64,000 nucleotides of DNA from an uncultured Verrucomicrobiota bacterium (GCA_903939515.1 CAJAHH010000031.1:1-64000), one strand, 5' to 3'. Counted from the stretch's first letter, positions 33,901-42,164 are shown. The notes: generated from the sequence alone by a model not told the origin. Numbers and translations: made by a program.

Positions 33901-34087
33901 AATCGATGGACCACGCTGCGACCAGTGCGTCGGTCGGGGGCCCGGCCTCCACGAAGGCGGTTCGACCGCCATTGCTTCGGGCTGTCGATGCGCTTGCCTG
34001 CGGCGATACCGACACAAGCAATCCCCAAAGAGCCAGGATTCCAGCGATGCGTCCGAGGATCCGATGAGGTGGGGTGTGCAGCGTCAC
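30995..34087 (-). CDS. Large exported PQQ-like multi-propeller protein
   Basis: This 1030-residue protein has a signal peptide (IAGILALWGLLVSVSPQASA). The mature protein has PQQ_2-type blades in two stretches: about 95-430 (VDRRTGAIRWNHFCGGPIRY, LDLTDGALRWRRLL, VDRERL) and about 600-1000 (TDARNGTVRWQLDLP, IDAASGKRVWERPL, ETADGTERWK). A middle region of about 170 residues (including HERGWLGSLAAVVGFDL) links them; it looks like the 'SAM-methyltransferase-less' linker of such proteins but has no known name. Enzymatic function is not evident. Its 3' end directly abuts gene debris at 30988, so the native C terminus could have been altered. Confidence 0.8.
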   Translation of the reverse strand: MTLHTPPHRILGRIAGILALWGLLVSVSPQASASTARSNGGRTAFVEAGPPTDALVAAWSIDSGTPAPAWSTEARGSLWQKIDQPFVPRAADDLAPHPILAGDAILFGTTLDEVRCVDRRTGAIRWNHFCGGPIRYAPTVAGDRVVVGADDGWIRALRLSDGLQLWAVHIGPAQPWISGNGRLISPHPIRSGPLVAEGTVYATAGLFPLEGTYLVALDLTDGALRWRRLLGNVSPQGYLVNAGADLIVPNGRATPRVYSRKSGDFRRELGSGTGTLAVVSDNETFTGPGATGTITSGSTANPPTSTRRTSRIVSYPGRNLAVTPTTSYLVNEREILAVDRERLRTSKGDLVQATRWKRAVSGAGPLIVAGSHVFLGVSNTVQVLRADTGELGPTLTVDGPVFALAADDRTLAVSTTRGQITTFIPREAGPSSPPAPSRAPAVIAPTKPAAPLAEVLRTALGQLPAPRGWGLYQPPGPVGADDVLPALMAGSELQWVIAVPSAEVDAARRHLHERGWLGSLAAVVGFDLSGPVPVADHLFNLVVGSTLSASEAHRIACPAPSGVVVLQGRILPGEAVSGTGRWTHQYGNAGNTCATSQSLQGFPRLQWFGGHGPERIPDRHTRGHAPLVSGGLIVTIAENGLIGTDARNGTVRWQLDLPESMRYAMPYDAGYVVLDESGSRTWVAVNTELWEIEGRRGTVARRRPAPGRIHADDHWGWVARDGGRILGSTMRPTAARTRKEYDLVDLDYRSGRPLVCSRTLCALEEAGGSVQWGMPTEGAWVNATLCAAAGRVYAVEALGPKARADRTGRLTCAAILENAVVVCIDAASGKRVWERPLKWPEAEDILGLSVASDRLILSCARSAGPQAAYHLRCWETADGTERWKSSGRNPVHDLFHGQQVKRPVVLGQRVCFESDLFDLATGTRWIPKGAQGDWILKRPGHACGGMTGSDDGLLFRADNPTFFRFEDGSFTRLSPTRPGCWLNILPAEGGILIPEASASCICGYPIQASLGFSFRKDAAPMLAEVAPRSP

Positions 34088-34156
34088 GGCAGGATCTTGA
34101 AAGAAAGGCAGCTGGTTAGGGTCTTGGATGAACGCACCGCTCGGCGATCTGGGTCT

Positions 34157-35764
34157 TCACACCGCCTGTGCGCCGGGTTTGCCCGATTCGACGAGGAAGG
34201 ACTTCCGGATGGTGGTGTGGCCGCCGGGTTTGAGAATGTCTTCGACGGCGATGTAGTCGCTGCGCCACGACTTCGGGGTGACGGTGCAACGCACGTAGCC
34301 GCGCTCGCGGTTGAAGAAGCGGACGCAGGGGTTTATCGACTGGAGTTTTGCCGTCGCTTCGGGGTTGTCCTTGCCGTTGCCGCCGCTGGTGATGCTGCTG
34401 CCAACAAATTCGGTGGCGATGACGGGGGTCTCAGGCTTGCGGTCGTCGATGCGCAGGTCGTTGACCCAGTTGGAGTGGATGTCGCCGGTGAGGACGATGG
34501 GGTTGGGGATGCGGCGGTCGGCCCAAAAACGGGCAAGGGCCATGCGCTCGTGGGCGGCACCGGGCCACTGGTCCATGGAGTAGATGGGCTCGGGGTCCTT
34601 GGCGGTGCCGGGGAAGGCCACCAAGCCCATCATGACTTGCTGGGCGAGTACGTTCCAGTGGGCTTGCGAGGCGATGAGACTGCGGTCCATCCAGTTGCGC
34701 TGTTCGGCTCCGAGCAGGGAGTTGCGCGGGTCGAGCGCGGCGGCGTTGAGGGGCTTGTTGTTGTCGCCGTTGGGCTGGTCGGTGCGGTACTGGCGGGTGT
34801 CGAGCACGAGGAACTCGGCCAGGCGTCCAAAGCTGGCCTTGCGGTAGAGTTGGAGGTGGGGCCCTTGTGGCAGGCAAGAAGCCCTCAGTGGCATGGCTTC
34901 GTAGTAGGCCTGGTAGGCGGCGGCCCGTTGAATGAGGAAGTCGGCCGGATTGACGGTGCTGACCTCGGAAATACCGGCGGCGTAGTTGTTGTCGAACTCG
35001 TGGTCATCCCAGGTGACGAACCACGGGCAACGCCGATGCATTTCCTGGAGGTGCCGGTCGGAACGGTAGAGGGCGTGGCGGCCGCGGTAGTCTTCGAGGG
35101 TGATGATGCGGGTCTTGGTGGGCCCGGTGTGGCGGCGGACCTTTTTGTCCTTGGCGGGGCCTTCGTAAATGTAGTCGCCGAGGTGGAAGACGAGATCCGG
35201 TTCATCTTGGGCCATGCGCTCATAGGCCGTGTAGTGGCCGTCTTCGTAATGCTGGCACGAGGCGAAGGCGAAACGCAGTTCGCTCGGCAGCGACTCCGGC
35301 TCGGGCAAGGTGCGGGTGCGCCCGATGGGGCTAGTGGCCGGGCCGGCGTGGAACCGGTACCAGTAGTGACGCCCGGGTTTGAGGCCGGCGACTTCGACAT
35401 GCACTGAATGGCCGAGCTGGGGCAGGGCGAGGGTGGTCCCGCGCTGGATGATCCGCGACATGGACTCGGTTTCGGAAAGTTCCCAGCGAACGGGGATGCG
35501 TTCGGTGGTCAAGCCGTAGCCGGGCTCGAGCGGCTTGGGGCAGAGGCGGGTCCAGAGCACGACGCTGTGGGCCTCCGGATCACCGCTGGCGACGCCCAGT
35601 TGGAAGGGGTCAGCTGCGAACGAGATCTTGGAGTCGGTCGTGCCCGCGGACCGGGCAGCGATCGCCGGCAACGCCGCCAGGGCCGCACCGTAGGCGACGA
35701 AGAGGCGACGGCTGAGTCCGCCCTCGTGGCAGACGGCTTGCGGGAGACGTTCGAGCAGGGACAT
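34157..35764 (-). CDS. phoD: PhoD-like alkaline phosphatase/phosphodiesterase
   Basis: This 535-residue Tat-type exported enzyme (SRRLFVAYGAALAALPAIAA) has a PhoD N-terminal domain (FQLGVASGDPEAHSVVLWTR). The metallophosphatase core contains FASCQHYEDG, LVFHLGDYIYEGPA, VTWDDHEFDNNYA and VLTGDIHSNWV. Family members cleave phosphomonoesters and diesters with Ca/Fe and serve phosphate scavenging. ATG 35764 (MSLLERLPQAV) is taken as start; ATG 35803 is also open. A phoB-phoR pair lies 3 kb away, so Pho-type regulation is plausible, though no Pho box was confirmed. Confidence 0.92.
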   Translation of the reverse strand: MSLLERLPQAVCHEGGLSRRLFVAYGAALAALPAIAARSAGTTDSKISFAADPFQLGVASGDPEAHSVVLWTRLCPKPLEPGYGLTTERIPVRWELSETESMSRIIQRGTTLALPQLGHSVHVEVAGLKPGRHYWYRFHAGPATSPIGRTRTLPEPESLPSELRFAFASCQHYEDGHYTAYERMAQDEPDLVFHLGDYIYEGPAKDKKVRRHTGPTKTRIITLEDYRGRHALYRSDRHLQEMHRRCPWFVTWDDHEFDNNYAAGISEVSTVNPADFLIQRAAAYQAYYEAMPLRASCLPQGPHLQLYRKASFGRLAEFLVLDTRQYRTDQPNGDNNKPLNAAALDPRNSLLGAEQRNWMDRSLIASQAHWNVLAQQVMMGLVAFPGTAKDPEPIYSMDQWPGAAHERMALARFWADRRIPNPIVLTGDIHSNWVNDLRIDDRKPETPVIATEFVGSSITSGGNGKDNPEATAKLQSINPCVRFFNRERGYVRCTVTPKSWRSDYIAVEDILKPGGHTTIRKSFLVESGKPGAQAV

Positions 35765-35900
35765 GGCTGTGTTGCATTCGAGACCGGCCCCGCCGCGGGT
35801 CAAGGCGGTTCTGGGGTTGTCACCGAAATGTCGCCGGGTCCAGGAACCTCCGGCGTACGCGTCACCAACCCGAGAAGTGTCTGAGCAAACTCAAGCTCTG

Positions 35901-36644
35901 TCACACGGCATGGCGCAAGGCCTCTAACTCGCGTCGCAATGGGAGCCAATATTCCCGGTCACGCTGGCGTTCGGCGGTTTCCTCCGCGAGCAACGCCTGC
36001 TCCAAATTCATCGACTCGCCGCTGATCACTTGGGAGAGCAGTGGACGTTTGCTGGTCAGGCGTCGACAGGTCGCCGGATGACGTTGGGCCAGTTCCAAGA
36101 GCAGTTCAGAGGTGCGCAGTTCTTGGAACCAGAACCGGATTTGTGGCGGTGTGGGGTGCTTCTGGTTCTCGAAATAGTGTGCCTCGACCAGACGACGGAT
36201 CATCGGCCAATCCTTGTCGCGCTGGGTTTTCTTGGCCTGGACCAGATCGGGTAGGGAGAGCAGGTCGACTTTTTCACCGCTGGTCAGCTGAAGTGTGGTC
36301 CGACGTCGCCACAGTCGGGCGAAGGGGTCCACCCCACGCATTCTGGACATTATATCCACGCGCATGTGCAAGGCGTCGGGATGTTGGCAACGGAAATGAA
36401 CGGCGTGGCCGCGTCGGAGGTATTTGAGCGCGAACGGGGGAACCGCGATAGGATCGGCCTGCAATTCATCGAGCGCCTTGCGCAATCGGGCGAGGTTGGC
36501 GCTGTTCGCAAGGAGGGCGAAATCTGTATCTCGGCTAAACTCGGCCGCGCCGTAAAACACGCACGCCTGTCCGCCCATAAGCAGGGCGTGAACGCGCTGC
36601 TTGCGCATCGAAGAAAGGACTTTGAGTATCGGGTTCGGGATCAA
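35901..36644 (-). CDS. Nucleotidyltransferase-fold protein
   Basis: This 247-residue protein has the nucleotidyltransferase signature near the N terminus: LLMGGQACVFYGAAEFSRDT then DFALL, that is, a GG loop followed by the D-x-D metal pair. A third acidic residue is in MRVDIMSRM. The remaining helical region holds SLPDLVQAKKTQRDKDWPMI, a common element of AbiEii/MenT-like and minor nucleotidyltransferases. ATG 36608 (MRKQRVHALLMGG) is an alternative start. The gene overlaps the small upstream ORF by 74-110 bases. A toxin role is possible but unproven. Confidence 0.72.
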   Translation of the reverse strand: MIPNPILKVLSSMRKQRVHALLMGGQACVFYGAAEFSRDTDFALLANSANLARLRKALDELQADPIAVPPFALKYLRRGHAVHFRCQHPDALHMRVDIMSRMRGVDPFARLWRRRTTLQLTSGEKVDLLSLPDLVQAKKTQRDKDWPMIRRLVEAHYFENQKHPTPPQIRFWFQELRTSELLLELAQRHPATCRRLTSKRPLLSQVISGESMNLEQALLAEETAERQRDREYWLPLRRELEALRHAV

Positions 36645-36846
36645 GTGAACCTCCCAGTGCGAGATAGGTTTGCCACAACTTCTCGCTCTCCAGCCAACGT
36701 TGTGCAGGGGTCAGCCGGTACCAGTCCGCCCATTCCCCGCCAACCAGTTGTTCCGGCTGAATCACGGCTAAACAGTGCCCAGTTTCGGCCCGTCTGTAAA
36801 CCTTCGAACCCCGGGGTCCGAATTGTCGGCATCGGCATCGGGGCAC
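36535..36846 (-). CDS. Small ORF overlapping the nucleotidyltransferase gene
   Basis: This frame of about 103 codons contains WYRLTPAQRWLESEKLWQTY and LALGGSLDPEPDTQSPFFDA. I associate this pattern with small proteins encoded next to nucleotidyltransferases, from memory and without a search. It overlaps the downstream gene by up to 110 bases in another frame. The exact start is uncertain: the first 15 residues (MPRCRCRQFGPRG) look non-native, so a later non-ATG start is possible. If both are real the pair has antitoxin-toxin-like geometry. Confidence 0.55.
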   Translation of the reverse strand: MPRCRCRQFGPRGSKVYRRAETGHCLAVIQPEQLVGGEWADWYRLTPAQRWLESEKLWQTYLALGGSLDPEPDTQSPFFDAQAARSRPAYGRTGVRVLRRGRV

Positions 36847-36902
36847 GAAAGGCTGTGAGCAGGGGCTGGATTTCTGCCATGTGAAACTAAAATGTTCCCG
36901 AG

Positions 36903-37910
36903 ATGACGCACCGCCCGCTCGAAAGCCAATGGAGTCCGGACTATCGATCCTTCACCCCTCTCGGGTTGCCCGCGCTCGGTCTGGGCACTTGGAAGTTGCC
37001 CAAGCCGCAGGTGCCGGCAGTGATTCGCGAGGCGGTCGGGCTCGGGTACCGGCATTTTGATTGTGCCTGTGACTACGGCAATGAGGCCGAGGTCGGCGTC
37101 GGGTTGGCTTCGGTTGTGCAGGAAGGGCTTTGCCGCCGGGACGACCTATGGGTCACCTCCAAGCTGTGGAACACCTACCACGAACCGAAGCACGTTCGCG
37201 CGGCGTGCGAACGCTCGCTGCGAGATTTGCGCTTGGACGTGCTGGACTTGTACTTGGTGCATTTCCCCATCGCTCTGGCCTATGTGCCGTTTGGTGTGCG
37301 TTATCCGCCCGAGTGGTTTTTTGATCCGGCGGCCGACAAGCCAGCCCTGAAGCCCATCGCGGTGCCGTACGCCGACACGTGGGGCGCGATGGAGGAGTTG
37401 CAGCGGGCCGGCCTGGTAAAGCAAATCGGCGTGTGCAACCTGAACGTCTCGATGCTGCGGGAAGTGCTGAACACGGCTTCCATCCGACCGGCGGTGCATC
37501 AGTTCGAGGCGCATCCGTACCTGATCCAAGAACGTCAGGTGCGCTTCTGCCAGTCGGAGGGCATTGCAGTCACGGCCTTCTCACCGCTCGGGGCACCGTC
37601 GTACTTGCCGTTGGGGATGGCCCGCCCGGAGGAGTCAGTGCTGGTGGATCCGGTGGTCACCGGCCTCGCCGCGGCTCTGGGTCGCACTCCGGCTCAGGTG
37701 GTGCTGCGATGGGCAGTTCAGCGCGGGTGCGCGGTCATCCCGAAGGCGCAGGATTTCAATCATCTGCGCGAGAACGCCCAAGTGTTCGATTTTTCGCTGA
37801 GCGCTGGGCAGATGCAGGCCATCGATGCCCTCGACCGTTGTCGTCGATTCAACGACCCGGGACATTTCTGCGAGAAGGCCTTCAACACTTTCTTCCCGAT
37901 CTTCGACTGA
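36903..37910 (+). CDS. Aldo/keto reductase
   Basis: This 335-residue NADPH-dependent carbonyl reductase has the TIM-barrel AKR tetrad: Asp and Tyr in HFDCACDYGNEAEVG, Lys in VTSKLWNTYH, and His in YLVHFPIAL. The GTWKLPKP opening, VKQIGVCNLNVSML and the C-terminal cofactor block VIPKAQDFNHLRENAQVFDF are also typical. An insertion around YVPFGVRYPPEWFFDP recalls the xylose reductase group, but the substrate is unconfirmed. It is divergent from the nucleotidyltransferase pair. Confidence 0.92.
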   Translation: MTHRPLESQWSPDYRSFTPLGLPALGLGTWKLPKPQVPAVIREAVGLGYRHFDCACDYGNEAEVGVGLASVVQEGLCRRDDLWVTSKLWNTYHEPKHVRAACERSLRDLRLDVLDLYLVHFPIALAYVPFGVRYPPEWFFDPAADKPALKPIAVPYADTWGAMEELQRAGLVKQIGVCNLNVSMLREVLNTASIRPAVHQFEAHPYLIQERQVRFCQSEGIAVTAFSPLGAPSYLPLGMARPEESVLVDPVVTGLAAALGRTPAQVVLRWAVQRGCAVIPKAQDFNHLRENAQVFDFSLSAGQMQAIDALDRCRRFNDPGHFCEKAFNTFFPIFD

Positions 37911-37952
37911 GCCGGAATCTCGGCCTGTGCCTCTTTGTGGCTGCGCCTGGGC

Positions 37953-38633
37953 TTAGAACAGGCTCGGCTGTTCCGGATACGCCTCGATGCACCGTGGGTC
38001 GTCGATGCGAGCTTGGCCGACGATGGGGTTCACCCGACAGGCAGACCAACCGGCATCCGGGCTGGGTCTCAGGAGGGTTTGGAGAAGTTCGAGCGGGGAC
38101 GACGGTTCCAGCCAGAGCGCTGCGGCTTCTCGGTCGAGGCAAGCCGGCATCCGGTCGTGGATGGGCGCGACCACGGAGTTCGGGGCCGTGGTGATGACGG
38201 TGAAGGATTCAAGAGGCGTGGCTTCATTGGGCGATGACCAGGATTCCCAAAGACCGGCGAACAGCAGGAAGTCGCAGTCGGTTCGCGCGAATCTCCACGG
38301 TTGCTTGGACCGGCCGAGGACCTGCCACTCGTAAAATCCGTCGGCTATAATGAGACACCGCCGACTGCGAAAGGCGGTCCGGAAGGCAGGCTTTTCGGCC
38401 AAGGTCTCAGACCGGGCGTTGATCAGCGAAAATCCGACGGCCTCATCGCGGGACCACTCAGGAATCAGTCCCCAGCGTAACTCATCGATCACCAAACCGT
38501 GGGCGTTCCGGCGGATCACCGGAGCGCGTTGCGTGGGGGCAATATTGTAGCGGGCCTTGCCCTGTCTTCGGACGCGATGGGTTCCCACCGTGACCTCGAC
38601 GGATTCCTTCGCCAAACTGTACCGACCACACAT
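37953..38633 (-). CDS. SOS response-associated peptidase (SRAP; YedK/HMCES family)
   Basis: This 226-residue protein starts MCGRYSL, so Cys2 becomes the N-terminal catalytic residue that crosslinks to abasic sites in single-stranded DNA. Other SRAP signatures are YNIAPTQRAPVI, LRWGLIPEW, INARSETLAEKPAF, CLIIADGFYEWQ and the active-site His in IHDRMPACL. It protects replication forks by shielding abasic sites. It lies divergent from phoB, with 122 bp between them. Confidence 0.95.
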   Translation of the reverse strand: MCGRYSLAKESVEVTVGTHRVRRQGKARYNIAPTQRAPVIRRNAHGLVIDELRWGLIPEWSRDEAVGFSLINARSETLAEKPAFRTAFRSRRCLIIADGFYEWQVLGRSKQPWRFARTDCDFLLFAGLWESWSSPNEATPLESFTVITTAPNSVVAPIHDRMPACLDREAAALWLEPSSPLELLQTLLRPSPDAGWSACRVNPIVGQARIDDPRCIEAYPEQPSLF

Positions 38634-38755
38634 TTTTAATACCTAGGTTGGTGCCCCGAGTGGGTCAAGCCCCCCGAAAAGACGGGCAAGTCACGGACTT
38701 GTAACGTGACCGACATGGAGCGAACATAATATCCATGCCACCCTCACTTCGAGTT

Positions 38756-39439
38756 ATGCCAAAAATACTCGTCGTCGACGATGAACCTGATGCGTTGGAA
38801 GTCCTAGGCTTCAACCTGAAGAACGCCGGATACGAGGTGACCACGGCGGATGATGGTGATGCGGCATTGAAGAAAGCGCGTCAGCAGTTGCCTGACCTCA
38901 TCTTGTTGGACCTCATGTTGCCCGAGGTCGATGGCCTAGAGGTGTGTAAATTGCTGCGGCGGGACCCGGCCACCAGTGCCATTCCAATTATCATGGTCAC
39001 CGCCAAGGCCGGTGAGATCGACCGTGTGGTCGGTCTTGAATTGGGTGCCGACGACTACGTCACCAAGCCCTTCAGCCCGCGGGAGCTGATTTTGCGCATT
39101 CGCAACTTGCTCAAGCGTCGCAGCGAGACCGATGAGGAGAAGCCCCAGACGATGCAGTTCGGCGATCTGCTCATCGATATCCCGCGTCACCTAGTCAGCG
39201 TTGCTGGCCAACGGGTCGACCTGACGGCCACCGAGTTCAAGCTGCTCATTGTGCTGGCTCAACGGCGCGGGCGGGTTCAAAGCCGCGAGGCGCTTTTGCG
39301 CGATGTGTGGGAATACGACAACCTCATCGACACCCGCACCGTCGATACTCACATGCGGCGCCTGCGCGAGAAGTTGGGCGAGGGCGCTCAGTACTTGGAC
39401 ACAGTTCGGGGTGTCGGATATCGGTTCATGGAAGCCTGA
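38756..39439 (+). CDS. phoB: OmpR/PhoB-type response regulator
   Basis: This 227-residue protein has a receiver domain (ILVVDDEP, phospho-acceptor Asp52 in LILLDLMLPEVDG, Thr and Lys in IMVTAKA and YVTKPFSPRE) and a C-terminal winged-helix DNA-binding domain (LTATEFKLLIVLAQRRGRVQ, TVDTHMRRLREKLG, VRGVGYRFM). It is followed after 23 bp by a PhoR-like kinase, the standard phosphate-response pair. ATG 38756 (MPKILVVDDE) is preferred; ATG 38735 is also open. The phoB name is by similarity and context. Confidence 0.9.
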   Translation: MPKILVVDDEPDALEVLGFNLKNAGYEVTTADDGDAALKKARQQLPDLILLDLMLPEVDGLEVCKLLRRDPATSAIPIIMVTAKAGEIDRVVGLELGADDYVTKPFSPRELILRIRNLLKRRSETDEEKPQTMQFGDLLIDIPRHLVSVAGQRVDLTATEFKLLIVLAQRRGRVQSREALLRDVWEYDNLIDTRTVDTHMRRLREKLGEGAQYLDTVRGVGYRFMEA

Positions 39440-39462
39440 TTCGCTGGAAGCTTGATCCGCGC

Positions 39463-40680
39463 ATGTCGATTTCTCCCTTAGTGGCCGCGGTTTTGGGTGC
39501 CGGAATCTCGGCTGTCATTGCCACCCTGTTCTTGAGGGGGCGTTGGCTTCGGGAGGCCCGAGAGGCAGCCTCGTTGCGCGATCAACTCGCCCAAGAACGT
39601 TCCAGCCGCGCCGAATCGCAGGCCGCTGAAAATGCCCGCCAACAGGCGCTTTTCGAGAACATGCTCGAAGGAGTTCTGCTGCTGGATGCCTCCGGAAGGG
39701 TCCAATTCACTAACACCGCGTGCCGCCGTTTTTTTGATCTCGAGGCCGATGTCCGTGGTCGCACTCTTCTCGAGGCCTTCCGCTGCAATGACTTGTCGGC
39801 GGTGGCGGCTGAGGCGGGTAAGGCAGGTCGGGTCAATGGCAAGGAATTGGAGTTGGAGGGAGGATCGGAAGCCCGTTTGCTTCAGGTCAACGCGGTCGCT
39901 CTTGTTGGGCCTGAGGGGCGTACAGATGGGGTCTTGATGGTGCTGCACGATGCGACGCGCCTCCGCCAATTGGAGCGCACCCGCCGCGAATTCGTGGCCA
40001 ATGTCAGCCACGAGCTGCGCACGCCCCTCTCGCTCATCAAGGGATCGGTAGAGACGTTGCTGGATGGCGCGGTTTCGCAACCAGCCATCGCTTCCAAGTT
40101 CCTCGACATCATCGATCGCCATTGTGACCGGTTGACCTACCTGATCGAGGATCTCCTGACATTGTCCCGATTGGAGTCCGGTCAGTTAGCCATTAATTAC
40201 GACACCGTCCCACTGCGCGGACATGTGACGGAGGTCTTTCACGATTTCCACCGCAAGGCCGAGGACCGCGGTGTTCAGCTCATCAATGATGTGCCCCTCG
40301 GATTGCACGCACGGGCCGACTCCGATCGCCTCGATCAAGTGCTCTCAAACCTCATCGACAACGCCATCAAATACGGTCGCCCCGGAGGCACCGTGCGCAT
40401 CGAGGGACGCGAGATCCCGGGGAGCGATTTGATCGAAATGGCCGTGGCGGACGACGGTCCGGGCATCCCCACCGAAGCGGCCGAGCGGGTCTTTGAACGG
40501 TTCTACCGGGTGGATACGGCTCGCTCTCGCGAACAGGGAGGCACGGGCTTGGGTCTAAGCATCGTCAAGCACATCATTCAGGCCCATGGCGGCGAGGTGC
40601 GTCTCGAGACTGCCCCAGCCAAGGGAGCCGCCTTCCGCTTCACCCTTCCCGCCGTGCCGCCTCCGGTGGCGGGTAAATGA
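39463..40680 (+). CDS. phoR: PhoR-like sensor histidine kinase
   Basis: This is a membrane-bound kinase of 405 residues. It has one N-terminal transmembrane helix (LVAAVLGAGISAVIATLFL), a PAS domain (about 60-160, LFENMLEGVLLLDASGRV) and a HisKA domain with His183 in ANVSHELRTPLSLIKG. A HATPase domain follows, with N box NLIDNAIKYG, ADDGPGIP and GGTGLGLSIVKH. It would phosphorylate the PhoB-like regulator encoded just upstream. The first ATG of the longer open frame (39307) lies inside phoB and is not favoured. Confidence 0.92.
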   Translation: MSISPLVAAVLGAGISAVIATLFLRGRWLREAREAASLRDQLAQERSSRAESQAAENARQQALFENMLEGVLLLDASGRVQFTNTACRRFFDLEADVRGRTLLEAFRCNDLSAVAAEAGKAGRVNGKELELEGGSEARLLQVNAVALVGPEGRTDGVLMVLHDATRLRQLERTRREFVANVSHELRTPLSLIKGSVETLLDGAVSQPAIASKFLDIIDRHCDRLTYLIEDLLTLSRLESGQLAINYDTVPLRGHVTEVFHDFHRKAEDRGVQLINDVPLGLHARADSDRLDQVLSNLIDNAIKYGRPGGTVRIEGREIPGSDLIEMAVADDGPGIPTEAAERVFERFYRVDTARSREQGGTGLGLSIVKHIIQAHGGEVRLETAPAKGAAFRFTLPAVPPPVAGK

Positions 40681-40765
40681 TCGGGCACGCGCCTTCGTTC
40701 CACCATCCGTTGCCTCGGTGTTCTGCGTGACTCCGTGCTGCTTCCCGGGTAGGCCTTGTCCCGAT

Positions 40766-41863
40766 ATGTCCGATTTGCCCACCGAGTCGTCACAGCCCCT
40801 GGTGTTCGATTGCCATTTGGACCTCTCCATGAATGCCATGGAGTGGAACCGGGACCTCACGCGATCGCTGGAACACATCCGTCGCCGCGAGCAACACCTG
40901 CGGGACCAGCCCGATCGAGGCAACGGGATCGTGTGCTTTCCGGAGATGCGCCGGGGCAACCTGGGGCTTTGTGTCGCCACCCAAATCGCTCGATCGGTGA
41001 ACCGGTTCAGTCGCATGCCGGGTTGGAGCAGCGCCTCGCAAGCATGGGCCCAGACCCAAGGCCAATTGGCGTGGTACCGTGAGATGGAGGCAGCAGGCGA
41101 ACTGCGCTTCATTACTGACCGGGCCGGCCTAGAGGCCCACCTGGCCGATTGGCAACGCCCCTCGACTGAGCGGAAGCCTATCGGATACATCCTCAGTCTG
41201 GAGGGAGCCGATTCACTCCACACACCCGCCCATTTGGAACGGGCCTACGCCTACGGTCTGCGAGCGGTGGGTCTGACCCATTATGGCCCCGGTCTCTGCG
41301 GTGCTGGCACCGATGATGAGGGTCCCTTGAGTGCTCACGGGCGTGAACTCTTGGCCGAGGTGGAGCGTCTGGGGTTAATCCTCGATGTCACCCATCTGAG
41401 TGATGAGTCCTTCCGGGATGCCTTGGATCGGTTTTCCGGGCCCGTCTGGGCCAGCCATTCCAACTGCCGCGCCCTGGCCGATTGGAATCGCCAGTTCACC
41501 GACGACCAAATTCGCGAACTCATTCGTCGCGATGCAGTCATCGGTGTGGCGGTCGATGCGATCATGATGGTCCACGGCTGGCATCACCACCGTTCTAAGC
41601 CCGCGGATTTTGATCTCAGCCTCGAGCACCTGGCTAACCACATCGACCACATTTGCCAACTGGCCGGGAACATTCGTCATGTGGGCATCGGCACCGATGC
41701 CGACGGCGGGTTCGGCACCGAGCAAATGCCTGCCGACCTGGGGTCCATCGCCGACATTCAGAAACTGGGACCCATCTTGGCGCGCCGCGGCTATTCAAAG
41801 TCGGACATCGACGGTATCTTCCACGGCAACTTCTTGGCCCTGCTCCGTCGGGTTTGGAAATAG
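40766..41863 (+). CDS. Membrane/renal dipeptidase, peptidase family M19
   Basis: This 365-residue zinc dipeptidase has the M19 metal ligands: FDCHLDLSMN (HxD), SLEGADSLH (Glu), LDVTHLSDESF (His) and SHSNCRAL (His). Near the C terminus GIGTDADGGFG and a GIFHGNFLALL helix match family structure. It hydrolyses dipeptides, including D-amino-acid-containing ones in some members. No signal peptide is seen with ATG 40766, so it may be cytosolic. It is 85 bp after phoR and could be co-transcribed with it. Confidence 0.9.
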   Translation: MSDLPTESSQPLVFDCHLDLSMNAMEWNRDLTRSLEHIRRREQHLRDQPDRGNGIVCFPEMRRGNLGLCVATQIARSVNRFSRMPGWSSASQAWAQTQGQLAWYREMEAAGELRFITDRAGLEAHLADWQRPSTERKPIGYILSLEGADSLHTPAHLERAYAYGLRAVGLTHYGPGLCGAGTDDEGPLSAHGRELLAEVERLGLILDVTHLSDESFRDALDRFSGPVWASHSNCRALADWNRQFTDDQIRELIRRDAVIGVAVDAIMMVHGWHHHRSKPADFDLSLEHLANHIDHICQLAGNIRHVGIGTDADGGFGTEQMPADLGSIADIQKLGPILARRGYSKSDIDGIFHGNFLALLRRVWK

Positions 41864-41918
41864 CCCGTTCAGAGTCGGCGCTCTGCAAACTCCGACCTCG
41901 CAGCGGGCGGCATCGGGC

Positions 41919-42041
41919 AGCAGCGGGATTGGGCCGCAGTGAGCATCGGAACGTCAGCCTCCCAGCCCCCCTCGCGCGTCAGTGCGAAAGCGACTCCTGC
42001 CCCCACGTTCCCTGCGGGCGCAGGACCGATCCCGCGGAGCC
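41919..42041 (-). repeat. Palindromic element, copy 8 (inverted orientation)
   Basis: Read on the minus strand it opens GGCTCCGCGGGATCGGTCC, has GGGAACGTGGGGGCAGG, a central hairpin, GACGTTCCGATGCTCACTG and GGCCCAATCCCGCTGCTGC. Orientation is opposite to copies 1-7. The interval 41864-42408 has no gene apart from repeats. Confidence 0.88.
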
Positions 42042-42102
42042 CTCCCCGAGGCACCAACCCCGGGCGCAAGCCTCAGAAAGTCTCCTGCAGGTAATATGTT
42101 GT

Positions 42103-42139
42103 AGTGTCCCCTTTTGTGTAAATAGGTGGGACCGACCCC
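42103..42139 (+). repeat. 37-bp motif, copy 2
   Basis: This is identical, in reverse orientation, to bases 22927-22963. It lies between palindromic copies 8 and 9 and is directly followed by a second GGTCGCC/GGTCCC-like stretch. Confidence 0.92.
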
Positions 42140-42164
42140 AAGGCGACCGACCCCCAGGCGATTC

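Noticed and set aside
32336-35407. A 1023-codon plus-strand frame
   Set aside because: It lies antisense to the PQQ and PhoD genes, whose conserved motifs are clear; long antisense frames are common in DNA of this composition.
38640-38755. Pho box or sigma-70 promoter before phoB
   Set aside because: TTGTAA and CATAAT-like boxes occur but with spacing of about 20, and no clear repeated Pho box was seen.
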